DNA of 64,000 nucleotides from the NCBI GenBank assembly GCA_963764805.1, contig CAVXUB010000003.1, positions 434,001-498,000 on the forward strand. Reading direction: 5' to 3'. Within the stretch, counting starts at the first letter, position 1; each line of letters opens with the position of its first letter. This DNA is from CAVXUB01 sp963764805 (lineage in GTDB: Bacteria > Actinomycetota > Acidimicrobiia > Acidimicrobiales > Bog-793). The translations under genes were made by a program, and so were the position numbers. The notes beneath the pieces were generated by a model, which was given only the letters and a program-made list of their open reading frames with translations, was not told the origin of the DNA and made no database searches. This document shows positions 28,723-38,118 of this stretch, piece after piece.

Positions 28723-28933
28723 GCCCGCCCTGGCGGGCCGCTCTGGCGCGCCTGCCGGACCTATAGGGAATGCAGTGGCCCCGCAGCAGCACCTATCGGA
28801 GGCGGTGAGAACTCCTTCTCGACGCCCCTGGGCACGTGAGCCGGACCTGATCAGAGTCACCCGCTCCGCCGGGCCCGATGGCAGCAGACCTTCGTTCCTT
28901 GACAACTGAATAGATCCGGCCGGCCGGCCGGCT
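28723..28933. terminator. Intergenic region with hairpin terminator and GGCC palindrome
   Basis: GCCCGC-CCTG-GCGGGC (28723-28738) forms a 6-bp hairpin right after the DUF222-HNH stop. A self-complementary CCGG/GGCC run lies at 28916-28933, near the 3' end of the convergent holin-like gene. Between them I see no gene; TTGACA at 28899-28904 has no matching -10 box. Confidence 0.45.
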
Positions 28934-28970
28934 CCCGCCAGGCATGACCCGAGCGCAGTGCCGCCGACGC

Positions 28971-29366
28971 TCAGCGCCGGAGGCTCTTGACGTATTCCTT
29001 GTGGCGGTGCTTGGTGATGTCGGCGATGGTGGAGAAGACGCCGACGATGATGGCGGCGACGAAGGCCCCTTTCACGCCGGTAGAGAGTCGTACGTAGGTC
29101 CCCTTCGGCAGGACGGTCAAGACGCCGATGATCGCGGCGTTGATGACGATGCTGAACAAGCCGAAGGTGAGGATCCGGAGCGGCAAGGTGAGGAGGCGGA
29201 GAATGGCGCCCATGGTCACGTTGAGGATCCCGAAGGCCACGGCGTCTATTGCGTAGGACTTCCACCCGCCCACCACGTGGAACGGCACGCCGACGTGGTT
29301 GAGGATCTTGGATGCGGCGGCGAACGCAAGGGCGGTCAGGATCAGCCGCGTGATGTGGGCGCGCAT
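28971..29366 (-). CDS. Phage holin-like family IV membrane protein
   Basis: A 131-residue protein with four predicted membrane helices (about 7-22, 40-58, 60-82 and 98-116) and a short basic C-terminus. Length and spacing match the PF04020 mycobacterial four-TM holin-like family, which is found as a chromosomal gene in many actinobacteria and is not evidence of a prophage. Family residues such as YAIDAVAFGILNVTMG are recognisable. ATG 29366 is the start. It is divergent from the lipoate-ligase-like gene with only 17 bp between the start codons, so their promoters must overlap each other or the genes. Confidence 0.78.
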   Translation of the reverse strand: MRAHITRLILTALAFAAASKILNHVGVPFHVVGGWKSYAIDAVAFGILNVTMGAILRLLTLPLRILTFGLFSIVINAAIIGVLTVLPKGTYVRLSTGVKGAFVAAIIVGVFSTIADITKHRHKEYVKSLRR

Positions 29367-29383
29367 CGAACTAGAACCGTACT

Positions 29384-30170
29384 GTGACTGAGGCAAGCAC
29401 GTCCGGGATTCTTGCTGCGGCCGAAGCCGGATGGACTGTGGAGCGGCGGACGGCGGCGGCCGAGGAGCTCGTTGGCCCGGCCGACGCGGCAGACCGGGGC
29501 AGGCGGCCGAGCCGGCCGCGCCGGCGAGCCGGCCGAGCCGGCCGTGGGCCGACTCTTCCGCTTCTTTGACGTCACGGCTCCTGCCGTCGTCCTTGGCAGC
29601 ACGCAACCCGTCGAGCACGTATCGGAGAGCGAGGCGAAGCGGCTCGGCATCGCCATCTGCCGCAGGCGGGGCGGTGGCTCGGCGGTGTACGTGGCACCGG
29701 GCGAGCAACTCTGGATGGAGGCTTTCGTCCCCAGCGACGACGCGCTCGCGGATCACGACGTGTGTCATGCGGCCTGGTGGTTCGGCGACTGTGTGGCGGA
29801 GGCGCTGCGCGCGTTCAGCGCATCCGAGGATGCGGTGTTGGTTCACAAGGGGGCGATGGTCCGCACCATCTGGTCGGACAGGGTTTGCTTTGCCGGCCTT
29901 GGTCCGGGAGAGGTGACAGTTGGTGGCCGCAAGGTCTTCGGGCTGTCGCAGCGCCGCAACCGAGCCGGCGCCCACTTCTTCGGAGCGCTGCTCGTAGGCA
30001 ACGAGCAGCAGCCGTTGTTCGAGCTGTTGGGCCTGCAGGAGACCGCCGCTCTGCACTTGTTGGTCGGCTCGATCCGACGTTCGGGGGCGGATCTGGAAGC
30101 AGCGGTCCTATCTCAGTTGGGCAGACTGTCGCCGCCCTCCGCACCTCTCTCGTCAACAATGGCCCGATGA
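29384..30170 (+). pseudogene. Lipoate/biotin-protein ligase-like protein, frameshifted (probable indel in a repeat)
   Basis: The N-terminus (GTG 29384; WTVERRTAAAEEL) and the main body (APAVVLGSTQPVEHV, the catalytic-loop-like RRRGGGSAVYV, GGRKVFGLSQRRN) fit the LplA/LipB ligase superfamily, which attaches lipoate or related acyl groups to carrier lysines. The frames join in the GC-rich repeat at 29490-29548, where one unit is 8 nt instead of 9, so the net shift (+1 or -2) most likely arose there. The restored protein is about 261 residues. Its stop overlaps the LLM oxidoreductase start (ATGA). The substrate is unknown, and the VxWG-type details of true lipoate ligases are weak. Confidence 0.65.
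29505..29548. repeat. 9-bp tandem repeat with one short unit
   Basis: Units related to GGCCGAGCC: 29505-29513, 29514-29522, 29523-29530 (8 nt), 29531-29539 and 29540-29548. The single short unit coincides with the frame change in the lipoate-ligase-like gene. Confidence 0.8.
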
Positions 30171-31081
30171 AGATCGGGACGTCCCTTCGCAGCGCCTACG
30201 TGCCGAGCGATGTCCGCCTCGGCGGTCGCTGGATGGTGGAGCAGGCGGTCGCCGCCCGCGAGGCCGAGCTCGACTCGCTGTTCGTCGGCGACCATCACGT
30301 CACAGGGATCCCCTACTACCAGAACACGCCGATCCTCGGGCGGTTGCTGGCCGAGTGGCCCGACGTCCCCGTCGCCGGCGCACTCTTCCTGCTGCCGATG
30401 TGGCATCCGGTGCTCCTGGCCGAGCAGGTGGGCACACTCGCCTGCCTGACCAGGGGGAGGTTCGTCGTGCAGTGCGCCGTCGGAGACGGTGAGGCGGAGT
30501 TCAAGGGGATGGGCGAGCGGTTGTCGGAGCGGGCGCGGCGTTTCGAGGTATCGATCGACATCGTGCGCAAGCTCTTGGCGGGCGAACGTGTAACGACGGA
30601 GTCGAGGTCGCCGTGGGCGATCGAAGGCGCCGCCATCGGTCCGCAGCCGCCCGAGCCGGTTGAGTTCTGGATCGGAGGAACTGCCTCGAGAGCGATCGAC
30701 CGAGCCGCAAGGCTGGGGGACGCATGGATCGCCGGACCCGAGCATCCGATGCCGATGGTCGAGGAGCTGCTCGAGCTCTACCGCGAACGCTGCGAGGAGC
30801 ATGGGACATCGCCTCGAGCGATCGTCCGCCGCGACGTACATGTAGGTGCCGACGACGCGGATGCAGAGCGGGCAGCAGGATCAATTGTCGAGGGCGGCTA
30901 TCGGGGCTTCCCGCCCGGAGCGACCATCCACGGTGGGCCGGAGGCGGTCGCCCGCAGGTTTGCAGAGATCCGGTCTCTCGGCGTCGAGCAGATCCTGGTA
31001 CGCCACCTCGTCGACGACCAGGACGAGGTGCTCGCCTCCTTCGCCCGGCTCCCTGAGGTCAGGCGGCTGTTGGCTCCTTGA
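30167..31081 (+). CDS. LLM-class flavin/F420-dependent oxidoreductase
   Basis: About 304 residues with the luciferase-like (beta/alpha)8 fold: SLFVGDHHVTG near residue 40, the conserved MWHPVLLAEQVGTLACLTRGR segment and the phosphate-binding EFWIGGTASRAIDRAARLGD. Actinobacterial members mostly use F420, but FMN use cannot be excluded from sequence. ATG 30167 overlaps the preceding stop. The 3' end overlaps the convergent sortase gene by 23 bp. The substrate cannot be predicted. Confidence 0.87.
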   Translation: MKIGTSLRSAYVPSDVRLGGRWMVEQAVAAREAELDSLFVGDHHVTGIPYYQNTPILGRLLAEWPDVPVAGALFLLPMWHPVLLAEQVGTLACLTRGRFVVQCAVGDGEAEFKGMGERLSERARRFEVSIDIVRKLLAGERVTTESRSPWAIEGAAIGPQPPEPVEFWIGGTASRAIDRAARLGDAWIAGPEHPMPMVEELLELYRERCEEHGTSPRAIVRRDVHVGADDADAERAAGSIVEGGYRGFPPGATIHGGPEAVARRFAEIRSLGVEQILVRHLVDDQDEVLASFARLPEVRRLLAP

Positions 31082-32069
31082 CGCTCGCCACGTAGAGGAT
31101 CCCCTTCTTGGGCACGAGCGTGAGGACGGCGGCAGGCGAGGTGAGGGTCATGCTCTCGACGGTCGTGCCGCGGACGTCGATCGAGATGTCGACGTCGTAA
31201 GCGTCGGACCAGGGGCTGGGGATCGGCACGTGTGGCAGGGCGATCGCGGCCCAGTCCTTGGAGTCCGCCCAGTTGGTCGCCCGGGCCGCAGCCGCATCCA
31301 GCTCGAATGCCTGGGCCGCGGCCGCCAGGGGGTCCGGCCCCTCGGCCCACGATGTCGCCGGGGAACCGGTCAGCTTCAGGTGGCCGACGAGGATCCCACC
31401 GTGCGCCAGATCGAGGCCATCGGCAGCGAGCGCCGGAGGGACGGCGATCTTGAAGCCGAGTGGGGAAGCGGAGGGAGCGTTCGAGCGAGGAGCCGCGTGT
31501 TCGGCGATCAACCTGGCGAGCACCACGAAGCGATCAGGCGTCCAGAACAATGCGTCCGGCGGCGAGCAGGTGATGAGGGCGATCTCTGCTCCGCCAGGAG
31601 GGTTCGGCAGCCGGCTGCCCGGCGTCGTGGTTTCCGTGGAGACGACTTGGAACTGGTACTGCTGGCAATCGTCGACCCATGAGATGGTGTCCCCCTTCTT
31701 GACAGCGCCAAGGTGGGAGAACCAGCTGACGTCGTGGGCAAGCAGCTCGCTCACCCCCGGCTGACCGGGCCAGGGCGTGCCGGGTTCGTGCCCGACGGCG
31801 ACGTTCAGCACCGAGTCGGAGACGCCGTCCTCGACCGGCGCCTGCAGCCCTATCGCCGGCAGGTCGATGATCGCCGGCAACTGGAGCACCGGCGCGCCGG
31901 AGGAGGTCAGCGAGATGGTGCAACTGCCGACAAGTCGCGCCTGCCCCGTCTTGCCGGAGAGGCCTTCGCGGCCCCTTGCCTTGACGAGCAGGGCTTGGCC
32001 GCCGCTGTGCGAACGCTGCAACCACCAGATCGGGTAAGCGACGCCGACCGCGCAGACCCCGAGGAGCAC
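31059..32069 (-). CDS. Sortase with a C-terminal extension
   Basis: About 336 residues. A short N-terminal membrane segment precedes a sortase beta-barrel: the catalytic histidine is in AHDVSWFSHLG, the cysteine in ALITCSPPD and the arginine in FWTPDRFVVLA. Sortases of this class cleave sorting signals and attach proteins to the envelope. About 150 further residues follow the catalytic domain, which is unusual. GTG 32069 is the only available start after the upstream stop; the membrane helix would be longer if translation began further upstream, where no start codon exists. The gene follows its likely substrate on the same strand. Confidence 0.83.
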   Translation of the reverse strand: MLLGVCAVGVAYPIWWLQRSHSGGQALLVKARGREGLSGKTGQARLVGSCTISLTSSGAPVLQLPAIIDLPAIGLQAPVEDGVSDSVLNVAVGHEPGTPWPGQPGVSELLAHDVSWFSHLGAVKKGDTISWVDDCQQYQFQVVSTETTTPGSRLPNPPGGAEIALITCSPPDALFWTPDRFVVLARLIAEHAAPRSNAPSASPLGFKIAVPPALAADGLDLAHGGILVGHLKLTGSPATSWAEGPDPLAAAAQAFELDAAAARATNWADSKDWAAIALPHVPIPSPWSDAYDVDISIDVRGTTVESMTLTSPAAVLTLVPKKGILYVASVKEPTAA

Positions 32070-32159
32070 GACCCCGAGTATCAGGAGGAATGGAGAGACG
32101 CGGCCCTCACGGCGCCCCTTGCGGTCCTGCCGGGCATGTCGTGGCGTCGAGCGCGTGGG

Positions 32160-32936
32160 CTACGACCTCCGGCGGCGCACCCGCACGGAACGCTCGATGG
32201 AGACGAGCCCGAGGACTCCGATGACGCTGATGAGCGCCCAGTAGGGCCAGCCGGCGAAGGGCTCACCGGTAGCGGTCGTCGGTACGGAAGACCCCGTGGT
32301 CGTGGTGGTGGAGCCGGAAGAGGCGGCGATCGGGATCACCACTGATGCGCCCGCCGGCAGGGTGGCCGGCGGCGTGCAATCGACGCTCACCTTGCTGGTT
32401 CCGACTGTCGCACTGATGTTGATGTCGCCAGGGCTGAGGGTGACCGAGCCACTGGTGCCCGCCGTGAAGGGCCCGACCGATGCGAGGGGGGCGGAGGGCG
32501 TGACGATCGTGACAGGCACGTTCTGCTGCGTGTTGTAGCTGAACGAGAAGGGGGTCGAAGCGGCGTTGACGGTCGAGGGAGAGGCGCCGTTGGCGTTGAT
32601 GTCGAACGTCGTGACGGTTCCGCCGATCTTGCTCACCTTGAACGCACTCATGATCAAGCTCACGAGGCTGCCGGGCAGCGTCGTCTTGCTCTGGACGGCC
32701 GTGACGCTGAACGTCGCGCCGGGAGCAACAGAGGCGGGTGCCGTGTAGTAGACGCCGATCTGGATCGGCTGCCCCTTGATCAGAGGGAACACGCAGTTGT
32801 AGGTCATAACTGCGGTGCTCGAGGAAGCCCCTGCGGGGGCGCTCCCGGCGAGCGCCAGCCCACCAGCCATGCCGACGCCCATCAGGGCCGTCGAGGCAAT
32901 CGTGGCAACCCGCATAGAAAAGCTTCTCTTAGCCAT
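32160..32936 (-). CDS. Secreted surface protein with C-terminal anchor, candidate sortase substrate
   Basis: A 258-residue protein. The signal peptide (MAKRSFSMRVATIAS... to GASS, about 35 residues) is followed by a beta-rich, Thr/Ser/Ala-rich ectodomain with two cysteines, then a Thr-run, a membrane helix (about 228-246) and the basic tail RVRRRRS. This signal-peptide / hydrophobic-helix / positive-tail layout is that of a sortase substrate, but no LPxTG is present; the nearest match before the helix is VPTTATGEP. ATG 32936 is the start. The sortase gene lies 90 bp downstream. Function unknown. Confidence 0.7.
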   Translation of the reverse strand: MAKRSFSMRVATIASTALMGVGMAGGLALAGSAPAGASSSTAVMTYNCVFPLIKGQPIQIGVYYTAPASVAPGATFSVTAVQSKTTLPGSLVSLIMSAFKVSKIGGTVTTFDINANGASPSTVNAASTPFSFSYNTQQNVPVTIVTPSAPLASVGPFTAGTSGSVTLSPGDINISATVGTSKVSVDCTPPATLPAGASVVIPIAASSGSTTTTTGSSVPTTATGEPFAGWPYWALISVIGVLGLVSIERSVRVRRRRS

Positions 32937-33113
32937 GAGTAACCCCCTGGTCTGAGCCTGGCGATCAGGCATCACCGGCGCTCGCACCGGGCCGGCGCCC
33001 ACCACGATAGACGACGACGGCCTCGTACAAGTCATTATCTGCACTTTCGTCGCCGCGATCTGTGGCAAGAAGCCGGCGTTGACGACGCCGCCGAGGGCCG
33101 GGAAGACTCGACC

Positions 33114-33929
33114 ATGGCCGCCCATTCCGCCCATTCCGCCCGTTCGGCCCATTCAGCCGGTCCAGCAGATCTCTTCTCGATCGAGGGCAAGACGGCGCTC
33201 GTGACCGGAGGGTCGAGAGGCATCGGTCTGATGATCGCCCGCGGCTTCGTGGAGGCCGGGGCGCGCGTCTACATCTCGTCTCGTAAGGCTGATGTCTGCG
33301 AGCAGGTGGCGAAGGAGCTGTCAGCAGTAGGCGAGTGCGTCGCGATCCCCGCCGACCTGTCCTCCGAGGCGGCCTGCAGGGAGCTGGCTGCTGCTCTCGC
33401 CGGGCGGGAGCCGAAGCTGGACGTCCTGGTCAACAATGCTGGTGCCACGTGGGGAGCTCCCCTCGCCGAATTCGACGAGGCTGCCTGGGAACGCGTGCTG
33501 GCGCTCAACGTCAAGGCGGTGTTCCACTTGACGAAGTTCCTGCTCCCGTTGCTCGAGTCGGCCGGGAGCAGCGAGGAACCTGCGAGGGTCATCAACATCG
33601 GGTCGATCGACGGGATCGCCGTCCCGGTCCTCGAGACCTACTCGTACTCGGCCGCCAAGGCGGCTGTGCATCAACTGACGCGGCACCTGGCAAAGCGGCT
33701 CGCCCCGACGATCACCGTGAACGCCATCGCTCCCGGCCCCTTCGAGTCGAAGATGATGGCCGCCACGCTCGCCGCCTTCGGTGATCAGATCGCCGCCAAC
33801 GCTCCGCTCAAGCGGATCGGGCGCCCTGACGACATGGCGGGGACGGCCATCTTTCTCGCCTCCAGGGCAGGTGCCTACCTGACCGGCGCGGTCATCCCCG
33901 TCGACGGCGGCATCGCCACGCTGCGTTAA
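33114..33929 (+). CDS. Short-chain dehydrogenase/reductase, FabG-like
   Basis: A 271-residue classical SDR. It has the cofactor loop TGGSRGIG, NNAG, the catalytic serine in INIGSIDG and the YxxxK pair in YSYSAAK. SSRK after the second strand suggests NADPH. The C-terminal PVDGGIATLR is typical. The first 18 residues are an Ala/His/Ser repeat (AHSAHSARSAHSAG) encoded by a 9-nt repeat and look non-essential; a later start is not available in good position. Substrate unknown. It lies just before the dcw cluster but is separated by 175 bp. Confidence 0.88.
   Translation: MAAHSAHSARSAHSAGPADLFSIEGKTALVTGGSRGIGLMIARGFVEAGARVYISSRKADVCEQVAKELSAVGECVAIPADLSSEAACRELAAALAGREPKLDVLVNNAGATWGAPLAEFDEAAWERVLALNVKAVFHLTKFLLPLLESAGSSEEPARVINIGSIDGIAVPVLETYSYSAAKAAVHQLTRHLAKRLAPTITVNAIAPGPFESKMMAATLAAFGDQIAANAPLKRIGRPDDMAGTAIFLASRAGAYLTGAVIPVDGGIATLR
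33120..33155. repeat. 9-bp tandem repeat at the SDR N-terminus
   Basis: Four units related to GCCCATTCC (33120-33155) encode the AHS/ARS tripeptide repeats at the start of the SDR protein. Confidence 0.85.
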
Positions 33930-34024
33930 CCGCCCGGATCCCTCGCGCCCTCCGGGGCCTCCCGTTCAACAGCCGCACACCCCCGTGGACGAACGCGGAC
34001 GGGAGTTGTTGCGTCGGGGAGCTG

Positions 34025-34063
34025 TGGGGAGTACTTTGGGTCGATAGGGAGCGCAGGGGAGGG
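34025..34063 (+). promoter_or_regulatory. Candidate MraZ-binding repeats upstream of mraZ
   Basis: TGGGG (34025-34029), TGGG (34037-34040), AGGGA (34046-34050) and AGGGGA (34055-34060) are spaced 9-12 nt apart. MraZ proteins bind directly repeated TGGG-type boxes upstream of their own gene with about one helical-turn spacing, so this array is a good autoregulation candidate. Confidence 0.5.
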
Positions 34064-34104
34064 TTCGGTCGGCGCCATGACGAGAAAGGTGGCTGCTTCC
34101 AGTC

Positions 34105-34554
34105 GTGGGGTGGCTCTTCGGCAGGTTCGAGCATCAGCTCGACGAGAAAGGGCGGGTGATCCTGCCCTCGAAGATCCGCGCCCACTTCTCCGACATCGCC
34201 TTCCTCACGCCGCATCTGGAGGGGTGTCTCGGATTGTGGACGCCGGCGGAGTTCGAGCCGGAGATCGCGAAGCGGCGGCGGGACGAGGACGCCGGCCCGG
34301 CGGAGCGGAACCACTTGCGCGACTGGAGCTCGCAAGTCGCGGAGGTATCGCTGGACAAACAGGGTCGGATGGCGCTGTCGGGAGAGCTCCGCTCCTACGC
34401 TGGACTCGACAGGGAAGTGGTGATCGTCGGAATGATCGATCACGTGGAGTTGTGGTCTCCGGACCGCTGGGCCAGCCGCGACAGCGATGGGGGCACGGGT
34501 GGGCGATCCTCGACGACGCCCCCCTCGTCCCGCTCCGGCGCAGCCTCGAGCTGA
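34105..34554 (+). CDS. mraZ: Division/cell-wall cluster transcriptional regulator MraZ
   Basis: A 149-residue protein with two SpoVT/AbrB-like half domains: GRFEHQLDEKGRVILPSKIR at the N-terminus and VSLDKQGRMALSGELR in the middle. MraZ represses the dcw cluster in several bacteria. GTG 34105 (GTGGGGTGGCTCTTC) gives the expected start. The last 27 residues are Ser/Thr/Gly-rich and unlike the family, so the 3' end may be affected by an indel in the local G-runs (34488-34504); I have no proof of this. It begins the dcw cluster. Confidence 0.9.
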   Translation: MGWLFGRFEHQLDEKGRVILPSKIRAHFSDIAFLTPHLEGCLGLWTPAEFEPEIAKRRRDEDAGPAERNHLRDWSSQVAEVSLDKQGRMALSGELRSYAGLDREVVIVGMIDHVELWSPDRWASRDSDGGTGGRSSTTPPSSRSGAASS

Positions 34555-34817
34555 TCCCGGAGCTGGAACCGCGTCCGGATCTCGTCGCCGCAGGGCTGTC
34601 GTTCCCTCGGCCCCCGTCGGCTCCCGATCCGGACGTCGCCAGGAAGCACATCACGAACAGCAAGCAGAAGCACAGAAAGCACAGCAGGCACAGAAATACT
34701 ACCAACCGACTCATTCGCAGCCTTCCGGCCGGAGCGCAGGATGATCTCCCTACCCTCTCCGCCGTCTCTCATCCGTGTGACCGGGTTGCTCGACCCGGAC
34801 CGGCCGGAGGGCTCCGA
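34555..34817 (+). other. mraZ-rsmH intergenic region with A/C-rich, G-poor stretch
   Basis: No convincing gene. The segment about 34640-34725 is strikingly A/C-rich and unstructured, with repeated GCACAG/AGCACA words, against the GC-rich background. Such a C>G, unfolded transcript region resembles a Rho utilisation site and could allow attenuation between mraZ and the rest of the operon (inference). Confidence 0.35.
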
Positions 34818-35789
34818 ATGAGCCGGGTCTTCTCACATCAACCGGTGATGCTCGACGAGGTCGTCCGCCTGTTCGGAACTGTCCCCGCCGGCGTGATCGT
34901 CGACGCCACGATCGGCGGGGGTGGGCACGCGGCGGTGATCCTCGAGGCGCGCCCCGACCTCATGCTGGTGGGAATCGACCGGGACGCGGACGCGGTTGCC
35001 GCTGCGACGGCGACGCTCGACCGCTTCGGGCGGCGTGCGGTGGTGCGGCGTGGGCGTTTCGATGGCGCGCGGGCGATGGTCGACGGTCTGAGGGCGTCCG
35101 GCGAGATCGAGGCCGAGGCGCCGGTGACTGGGGTGCTGTTCGACCTCGGTGTCAGCAGCGCTCAGCTGGACAGGCCCGAGCGGGGGTTCTCCTACCGTTT
35201 CGAGGGGCCGCTCGACATGCGGATGGATCCCGGTTCCGGGGGGCCGACGGCAGCGGATCTCGTCAACACGATGGACGAGGGCGACCTCGCCCGATTGTTC
35301 GAGGCGAACGGCGAGGGCCGGCTGGCACGGCGGATCGCCAGGACCATCGTGGCGGCTCGGCCGGTCGGGACAACCACCGCGCTGGCCGAGGCTGTCGCCG
35401 CTGCCGTTCCCGCTGCCGCCCGCCGCCGTGGGCACCCGGCAAAGCGCGTCTTCCAGGCGCTGCGGATCGCCGTCAACGACGAGCAGCAGGTCCTCGGTCC
35501 TGCTGTCGACGATGCCCTGGAGATGCTGGCCCCCGGTGGCCGCTGTGTCGTGCTGTCGTACCACTCAGGCGAGGACCGGGCGGTGAAGGCGCACTTCGTT
35601 GCGGCTGCGACAGGCGGTTGCACGTGCCCTCCTGGCCTGCCGTGCGTCTGCGGCGCGCGGCCGACCGTCCGCCTGCTGACCCGCGGCGCGGGCCTCCCTT
35701 CGAAAGCGGAGAAGGAATCCAACCCACGAGCAGAGAGCGCCCGCTTACGGGCGGTCGAGCGACTCGCCGATGAACCCGAGGAGGCGTGA
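34818..35789 (+). CDS. rsmH: 16S rRNA (cytosine1402-N4)-methyltransferase
   Basis: A 323-residue SAM-dependent enzyme methylating C1402 in the ribosomal P site. It shows the N-terminal HQPVMLDEVV, the SAM site DATIGGGGHA, the FDLGVSSAQLD motif, RGFSYRFEGPLDMRMD and the C-terminal KAEKESNPRAESARLRAVER. ATG 34818 has GGAGGG 6-7 nt upstream; the longer open frame has no family similarity. Its stop overlaps the ftsL start (TGATG). Confidence 0.97.
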   Translation: MSRVFSHQPVMLDEVVRLFGTVPAGVIVDATIGGGGHAAVILEARPDLMLVGIDRDADAVAAATATLDRFGRRAVVRRGRFDGARAMVDGLRASGEIEAEAPVTGVLFDLGVSSAQLDRPERGFSYRFEGPLDMRMDPGSGGPTAADLVNTMDEGDLARLFEANGEGRLARRIARTIVAARPVGTTTALAEAVAAAVPAAARRRGHPAKRVFQALRIAVNDEQQVLGPAVDDALEMLAPGGRCVVLSYHSGEDRAVKAHFVAAATGGCTCPPGLPCVCGARPTVRLLTRGAGLPSKAEKESNPRAESARLRAVERLADEPEEA

Positions 35790-36304
35790 TGGCAAGCGAA
35801 CGTGCAGCCACAGCCGGGGCACGCCCACTTCGATCGCCGGCTCCAGCCGGTGCCGGACGGGAGGCTCCCGAGCGCACCCCGCGGCCCGGATTCCGAGTCC
35901 TCTCGCAACAGGACCTCGGCCGCCGTCGTCAGCGGCGCTCGGCCCGCATCCTCGTCGGCATGTCCGCCGCCGCCGTCGCCGGGGCACTCGGACTGGTCGC
36001 CGCCTTCAACTCGCTGGTCGCCTCGGACCAGCTGCAGGCCGACAACGTGCAGGCGCAGGTGGCGCAAGCGATCTCGGCCAACCAGGCTCTGCAGCTGCAA
36101 AGGGCCGAACTGGAGGCGCCCTCGCGGATACTCGCCATCGCCGAGCACAAGCTCGGGATGGTGCAGCCCACGTCGGTGATCTACCTGAGCCCCGTTTCCT
36201 TGCACAGCGTCGGGACGAGAGCAGGCAGTAGCCCGACGGGCACTCGTCCGGGTGCCGGGGCCTCGCTCACGCTCGGGCACGTCAGTGCCCGCTCCAAGCC
36301 TTGA
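35789..36304 (+). CDS. ftsL: FtsL-like cell division protein
   Basis: About 171 residues with bitopic FtsL architecture: a basic, Pro/Ala-rich cytoplasmic part (1-50), one membrane helix (about 54-78) and a coiled coil ending in the conserved IAEHKLGMVQP, followed by a disordered tail. FtsL forms the FtsQLB subcomplex that activates FtsW-FtsI. Sequence similarity is low, as usual, so the call rests on layout and position between rsmH and ftsI. ATG 35789 overlaps the rsmH stop; GAGGAGG is the ribosome binding site. Confidence 0.85.
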   Translation: MASERAATAGARPLRSPAPAGAGREAPERTPRPGFRVLSQQDLGRRRQRRSARILVGMSAAAVAGALGLVAAFNSLVASDQLQADNVQAQVAQAISANQALQLQRAELEAPSRILAIAEHKLGMVQPTSVIYLSPVSLHSVGTRAGSSPTGTRPGAGASLTLGHVSARSKP

Positions 36305-38118
36305 CGGGGAGCCGCCCCGCCGCTCGGCGTCGACCGTCCGGGGTGAAGCAGCCTCATAGCTTGCAGGCGACGCCGATCAGGCGGTCCGCCACACGCCCTA
36401 CGCAGGGTTCTTCGCGACAGTCGCCTCAGCCCGCGCGCCGATCGCCACCCGACGCACCGGTTGCTCGTGATCGTCGCCGTCGTGGGCGCGCTGTTGCTGG
36501 CGATGTGCGTGCGGCTGCTCTTCGTGCAGGGGGTGGACGCGGCGCAGTTCACCTCCTACGGTCCGGACGAGACCTTGCACAAGCTGAGCGTGCCCGCCAT
36601 CCGAGGCGTGATCTACGACCGCAGCGGGAACATCGTGGCGATGTCGACCCAGGCCCAGGATGTCGTGGCCGACGACTTCCTGATCTCGGCTCCCGCCGCT
36701 GAGGCGAGGGTCCTGGCGCCCCTGCTCTCGCTGTCGGTCGGTGCCCTGCAGCGTCAGCTGTCCGAGCGCAGCGGGTACGTCGTGCTCGCCCGAATGGTCT
36801 CTCCCTCTACGGTCTCTTCGATCAGCGGGCTCGCCGAGCCGGGGATCTCGTTCCAGCCGGACGCTGCCCGCACGGATCCGGCAGGCAACCTGTTCTCTCC
36901 GGTGCTCGGCATCGTCGGTTTCGAGGGTCATGGCCTCTCGGGGCTCGAGTACCAGTACGACCGGCAGCTCTACGGGAGGCCGGGGAGCGAAGTCGTCCCG
37001 CTGTCACCGACCGCCCAGGCTCTGCCTGGATCAGCCTCAGACGTCGTCGCGGCGAGGCAGGGGACCGGCCTGGTCCTCACCCTCGACGAGCCGCTGCAGT
37101 GGGAGGTGACCCGGGACCTGGGCGCCCAGATCCTCGCCACTCATGCCGCGAGCGGGGTATGCGTCGTGACCGATCCGCGCACGGGGGCGATCCTGGCGAT
37201 GGTGGACCTGGTGGTGGGCCCGCATCACACGGTCGTGCCGGCGGAGTCCAATCTCGCTTTGACGGCTGTCTACCAGCCGGGATCGGTGATGAAGCTCGTC
37301 ACGGTGTCGGGCTCGATCCAGGAGGGGCTGATCACCCCGAAGACCGTCTTCACGGTCCCCTACACCACCTATCTCGGCGGGTGGCAGTTCGAAGACGCAG
37401 ATTTCCACGCGACCGAGCGGATGCCGGTGAGCGAGATACTCGCCCAGTCCTCCAACGTCGGGACGATCGAGATCGCCCACCTGCTCGGGCCGCAGCGCCT
37501 CTACAGCTACCTGCGCGACTTCGGATACGGGCAGCCGACCGGCCTGGGCTGGCCGGGCGAGTCGGCGGGGATCCTCGGCAGCCCCTCGACCTGGTCGGGA
37601 TCCTCGATGGGTTCCGTGCCGATAGGGACAGGTGAGGCGGTCACGGCCATGCAGATCCTGGATGCCTACAACGCCGTCGCCAACGGCGGGATGTTCGTGC
37701 CGCCGCGCCTTGTCGACGCCACGATCGGAGCCGACGGAAGCGAGCACGTGCTGCCGCGGGCCGCCGAGCACAGGATCCTGAGCGCTACGACGGCGTCCGA
37801 GGTGGTGCCGTTGCTGGAAGGCGTGGTCGCCGACGGAACCGGCACGGCCGCACAGATCCCCGGGTACACGGTTGCCGGCAAGACCGGAACGGCGCAGATC
37901 CCGAGCAGCACCGGTCCTGGTTACGTTCCCGGAGCGTGGAACGCCACGTTCGTCGGCTTCCTGCCCGCACAGGATCCCTCGCTGTCGGCGATTGTCGTCC
38001 TCAACCACCCCACCCCGATCTACGGTGGGACCGTGTCGGCGCCGGTGTTCTCGGAGATCATGAAGTACGCCCTCCGTCATTTCGACGTGGCACCCGTCGG
38101 CTCGACGACCCCCGGCGC

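Noticed and set aside
28971..29366. Prophage remnant (holin gene)
   Set aside because: The family is a common chromosomal actinobacterial gene and no other phage gene is nearby.
34480..34554. Frameshift at the 3' end of mraZ
   Set aside because: The C-terminal 27 residues look atypical and G-runs are present, but neither alternative frame gives a recognisable MraZ end, so the evidence is insufficient.
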